Source of the DNA: Elysia chlorotica
Taxonomy: Eukaryota > Mollusca > Gastropoda > Plakobranchidae
Reading direction: 5' to 3'
NCBI GenBank assembly: GCA_003991915.1
Contig: RQTK01000221.1
Coordinates: forward strand, 6,015-70,014
Length of the DNA stretch: 64,000 nucleotides
In this document: positions 61,671 to 64,000 of the stretch, piece after piece
Numbering within the stretch: position 1 is the stretch's first letter
Layout: every line of letters starts with the position of its first letter
Notes under the pieces: generated by a model
Seen by the model: the letters and a program-made list of their open reading frames with translations, nothing else
Databases searched by the model: none
What the model was told of the DNA's origin: nothing
Made by a program: the position numbers and the translations under genes

Positions 61671-63302
61671 ATAGCTGCCAACTTTTGAGAAAGCAAATAC
61701 AGATTTTTAGCGCGATTAGTCGCTGCAAACCTAATCGATGGCCGCGCTATCAATATTGACTTAAACACAAGTTTGACCATAACTTTACAAACTGCACCAA
61801 GGAATAGTGTCATTTAATAAATGCCTTTTTATGTTTTTTTCCTCTTCTTTAATGTGTGTGTGTGTGTGTGTTTGGTTTGGTTATTTTTTTTAATATATTT
61901 TCGTTTCTAGTGTCAGAAACACCACGTTAGCAATATCCAGGCTTAGTTAATTAAATTAATATTTTCCAGATGGTTGACTTTATAATGTTATCTTTCTAGC
62001 ATGCCCAAATCAATTGGTTTTAACTTTAACTCCATTCTCATTGACTGAACAATCTTTTATTCTTGGGTACAAATTCAATTTTTAATTTGTTCAGTCTTTT
62101 GCCTCAAATTAGTCACCTACTGATTACCAGACGCTCTGCCATTTGAGTCAGTTCGTTCCTATATTATATCACAGAGTTAGATCTAGATCTATAACATCGG
62201 ACATCAACTAGATTTAGAATATCAAGCCACAGTATAGATCTAGATTCTCCTTCACGAGATGTAGTGTCACTTCGGAACGACAGATAGGTTTGTTTAGATC
62301 AGGGTTATGTCTTCCATCGGCAATCTAGCGGGGAATGCCACAAATCGGGTGTCACCGAAAAGATCGTAAATGTACGAAAATGATCGAAAATCTAGATGTC
62401 CATATGGGACACAAAAGGTGACATCGGTTTGGCTTGAGTTGCAACACTATAGCGCCAGGCAACAGCAATAATCCGTTTGTGATATCAGATCCAAATCCCG
62501 ATGACGATAACGAATATATATATATTAAGCGAGATTTATATTGAGAAGTGAAAGCTGTGAAGAGAATTTAAATAATTTAGCCCAAGAATAAAAGAGTGGG
62601 CACAAAATCTTGAACAGTAAGTAACATCTTTGAGTAAATGCGCCGCCCAACGGGGATGTATGTGAGAGAGAGAGAGAGAGAGAGAGAGTGTGTGTGTGTG
62701 TGTGTGTGAAAGAGTAGCAGTTTGCGCCTTGCACTACAAAATACGAAATTGTATGAATAATGATCGTGCGAAAGTAAGTACTGAGAGGGGATCGGCACTT
62801 GACAAAGAAGATGGTTTTAAGTCTAAATCAGTCTGTTAAGATGGTTTAAAGTCTAAATCAGTTTAACCGGTCGCCCCAAAGGTGAATTCTTGGAAACAAA
62901 CTCTCCGCCAGCAGCAGTCAGTAAAGCTATGGGATTCCCGGATGGACAGATCGCCGGCGGCGGAAGCATAATTGGTACACTATTTACCGCATTTTTTTTT
63001 TTTACCGAAAAGAGCCGCGAGTGAACGATAAATCTACAAATTGATTAGAGACTCGGCCGATCCCAGTGCCACGAAGCGTAGGTGTACTTATGAGACGTTA
63101 AAAACGAGAATGGACCCTGTTAACGGCTGGGCTAACCGGGTGTTATTGCCGAAAATGGCACCAAGCACTGAGCGATCGACGGTACACCCAATTTTTACAG
63201 GAATATCGTCAAATACGTATTTTTTCAACCAGATACGGACGGACGTACTCGGGAGGTCAAATACGTACTAAGTACGTATTATACGTACTGGTTGGCAGCT
63301 AT
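61671..63302. mobile_element. hAT-like non-autonomous transposon (hAT-A), 1.63 kb, with 8-bp TSD
   Basis: The ends are ATAGCTGCCAAC (61671-61682) and its inverse GTTGGCAGCTAT (63291-63302). GTTTTAAC flanks both sides (61663-61670 and 63303-63310), a perfect 8-bp target duplication as made by hAT transposases. Subterminal TACGTA palindromes lie near the right end. No transposase frame is seen. Related copies lie at 24547-25816, 42083, 46576, 49053, 51885 and 56810. Confidence 0.9.
62663..62708. repeat. (GA)n(GT)n compound microsatellite
   Basis: About 13 GA units then 10 GT units, inside the hAT-A element. Confidence 0.95.
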
Positions 63303-63437
63303 GTTTTAACCTTTATTGGGAGTGAGATTTCACAAAGGTTATATGTACAAGGATTTTCTTCTTTGCCGGTTTCCATTGAGACCTTTTGTTTTTTGTGTAT
63401 GTATTATAGGCAAACTGAAAAATACCAAGCTTTTCAA

Positions 63438-64000
63438 CAGAAGGTCCAAGGTTCAAATCTTTGGTGTCAACAATGTTTTTCCACCCATCTCTGTAGAAAA
63501 CCTATGGCATTAGTGCTCTCAATTGACAAGTAGGACGTTTCGATCCTCAGCTGATATTTCCATTTCTATATAGTAAAAATTTCAATTGGTGCTACAAGGG
63601 TTCTAGGCACATAACCCTTTCAGTCAAGAGATATGCATACAGAAGGAATGTTGTTCCATATGAAAAAAGATTCAAACAGAAACATATCACACCCACAGTT
63701 AATTAAAAAAAAGTTTAATTGTGATCACCTGCAGGAAAGAAATAATGGCTTCTCCTTTGTTCCTCCCTTTATTCCGATTAGAAATAAACGATTAATAAAA
63801 AGAAGAAACAAACAAAATAGTGAAATTAACCAACTTCTCACAGTAGAGCTGCTGAACATCAAATCATGCTCTATCAAAATATGTAGACAGTCAATACATC
63901 TGTTAAGTGCAATTGAAATTATCTATATAGGGCATAGAGAATGTTCAATCTTGCATTTTTAATAAACAGAAAATGACTAGAATATGTTCAAAATCGTTTT
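63438..64000 (+). repeat. Tandem duplication, copy 2, cut by window end
   Basis: Second copy of 60520-61077, starting at CAGAAGGTCCAAGG inside the SINE-B head and running to the last base. It likely continues into a further zinc-finger exon. Confidence 0.92.

Larger units (their letters stand above)
61240..64000 (-). other. Vasa intron upstream of zinc finger 1 second half, open at window edge
   Basis: It contains two long G runs (61324-61340, 61385-61404), a full hAT-A element (61671-63302), a GA/GT microsatellite and tandem copy 2 (63438-64000). The partner exon (W-x-C half) is not present. Confidence 0.8.

Overview
The window is nuclear DNA of an animal, most likely a mollusc and probably a gastropod. 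Two conserved eukaryotic genes are cut into many small exons by long, AT-rich, repeat-filled introns with canonical GT-AG borders. The lineage guess rests on tRNA-derived SINE-like repeats, a GAGCGCTT hairpin LINE tail and very frequent TCTAGATC motifs, and is an inference. There is nothing bacterial, viral or CRISPR-like.

Layout. Positions 1096-29065 (+ strand) carry a complete VCP/p97/CDC48 AAA+ ATPase gene of 18 coding exons. The exons join in phase to 806 codons, the length of human VCP, with key residues at the same numbers. A 3'UTR of about 1.3-1.45 kb follows. Positions 30513-39739 are intergenic and hold a decayed LINE fragment, a large imperfect inverted repeat and SINE pieces. Positions 39740-61239 (- strand) carry the 3' part (15 exons, 670 codons) of a Vasa/DDX4 DEAD-box RNA helicase gene whose 5' end lies beyond position 64000. 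The two genes are transcribed towards each other, tail to tail.

Two things stand out. (1) The N-terminal part of Vasa carries at least three Gly-rich modules, each ending in a RanBP2-type (FUS/ZRANB2-like) zinc finger, where Vasa proteins usually have CCHC knuckles. Each module comes from a three-exon unit, and a tandem duplication running off the window edge suggests more copies upstream. (2) In the helicase core, 27 to 33 bp at about 46240-46272 encode residues unrelated to the family. The same bases complemented in place, without reversal, spell the expected motif IRAVVLYGG. No ordinary mutation produces this, so it is either a data-level alteration or something very odd.

The introns are rich in non-autonomous DNA transposons with terminal inverted repeats: a hAT-like element with an 8-bp target duplication, a 1.7-kb element in VCP intron 5 and a 277-bp MITE. 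They also hold SINE-like repeats, recent local duplications and long CT/GA microsatellites.

VCP is a general protein-unfolding ATPase. Vasa is a germline RNA helicase of nuage and the piRNA pathway. No functional link between the two is visible beyond adjacency.
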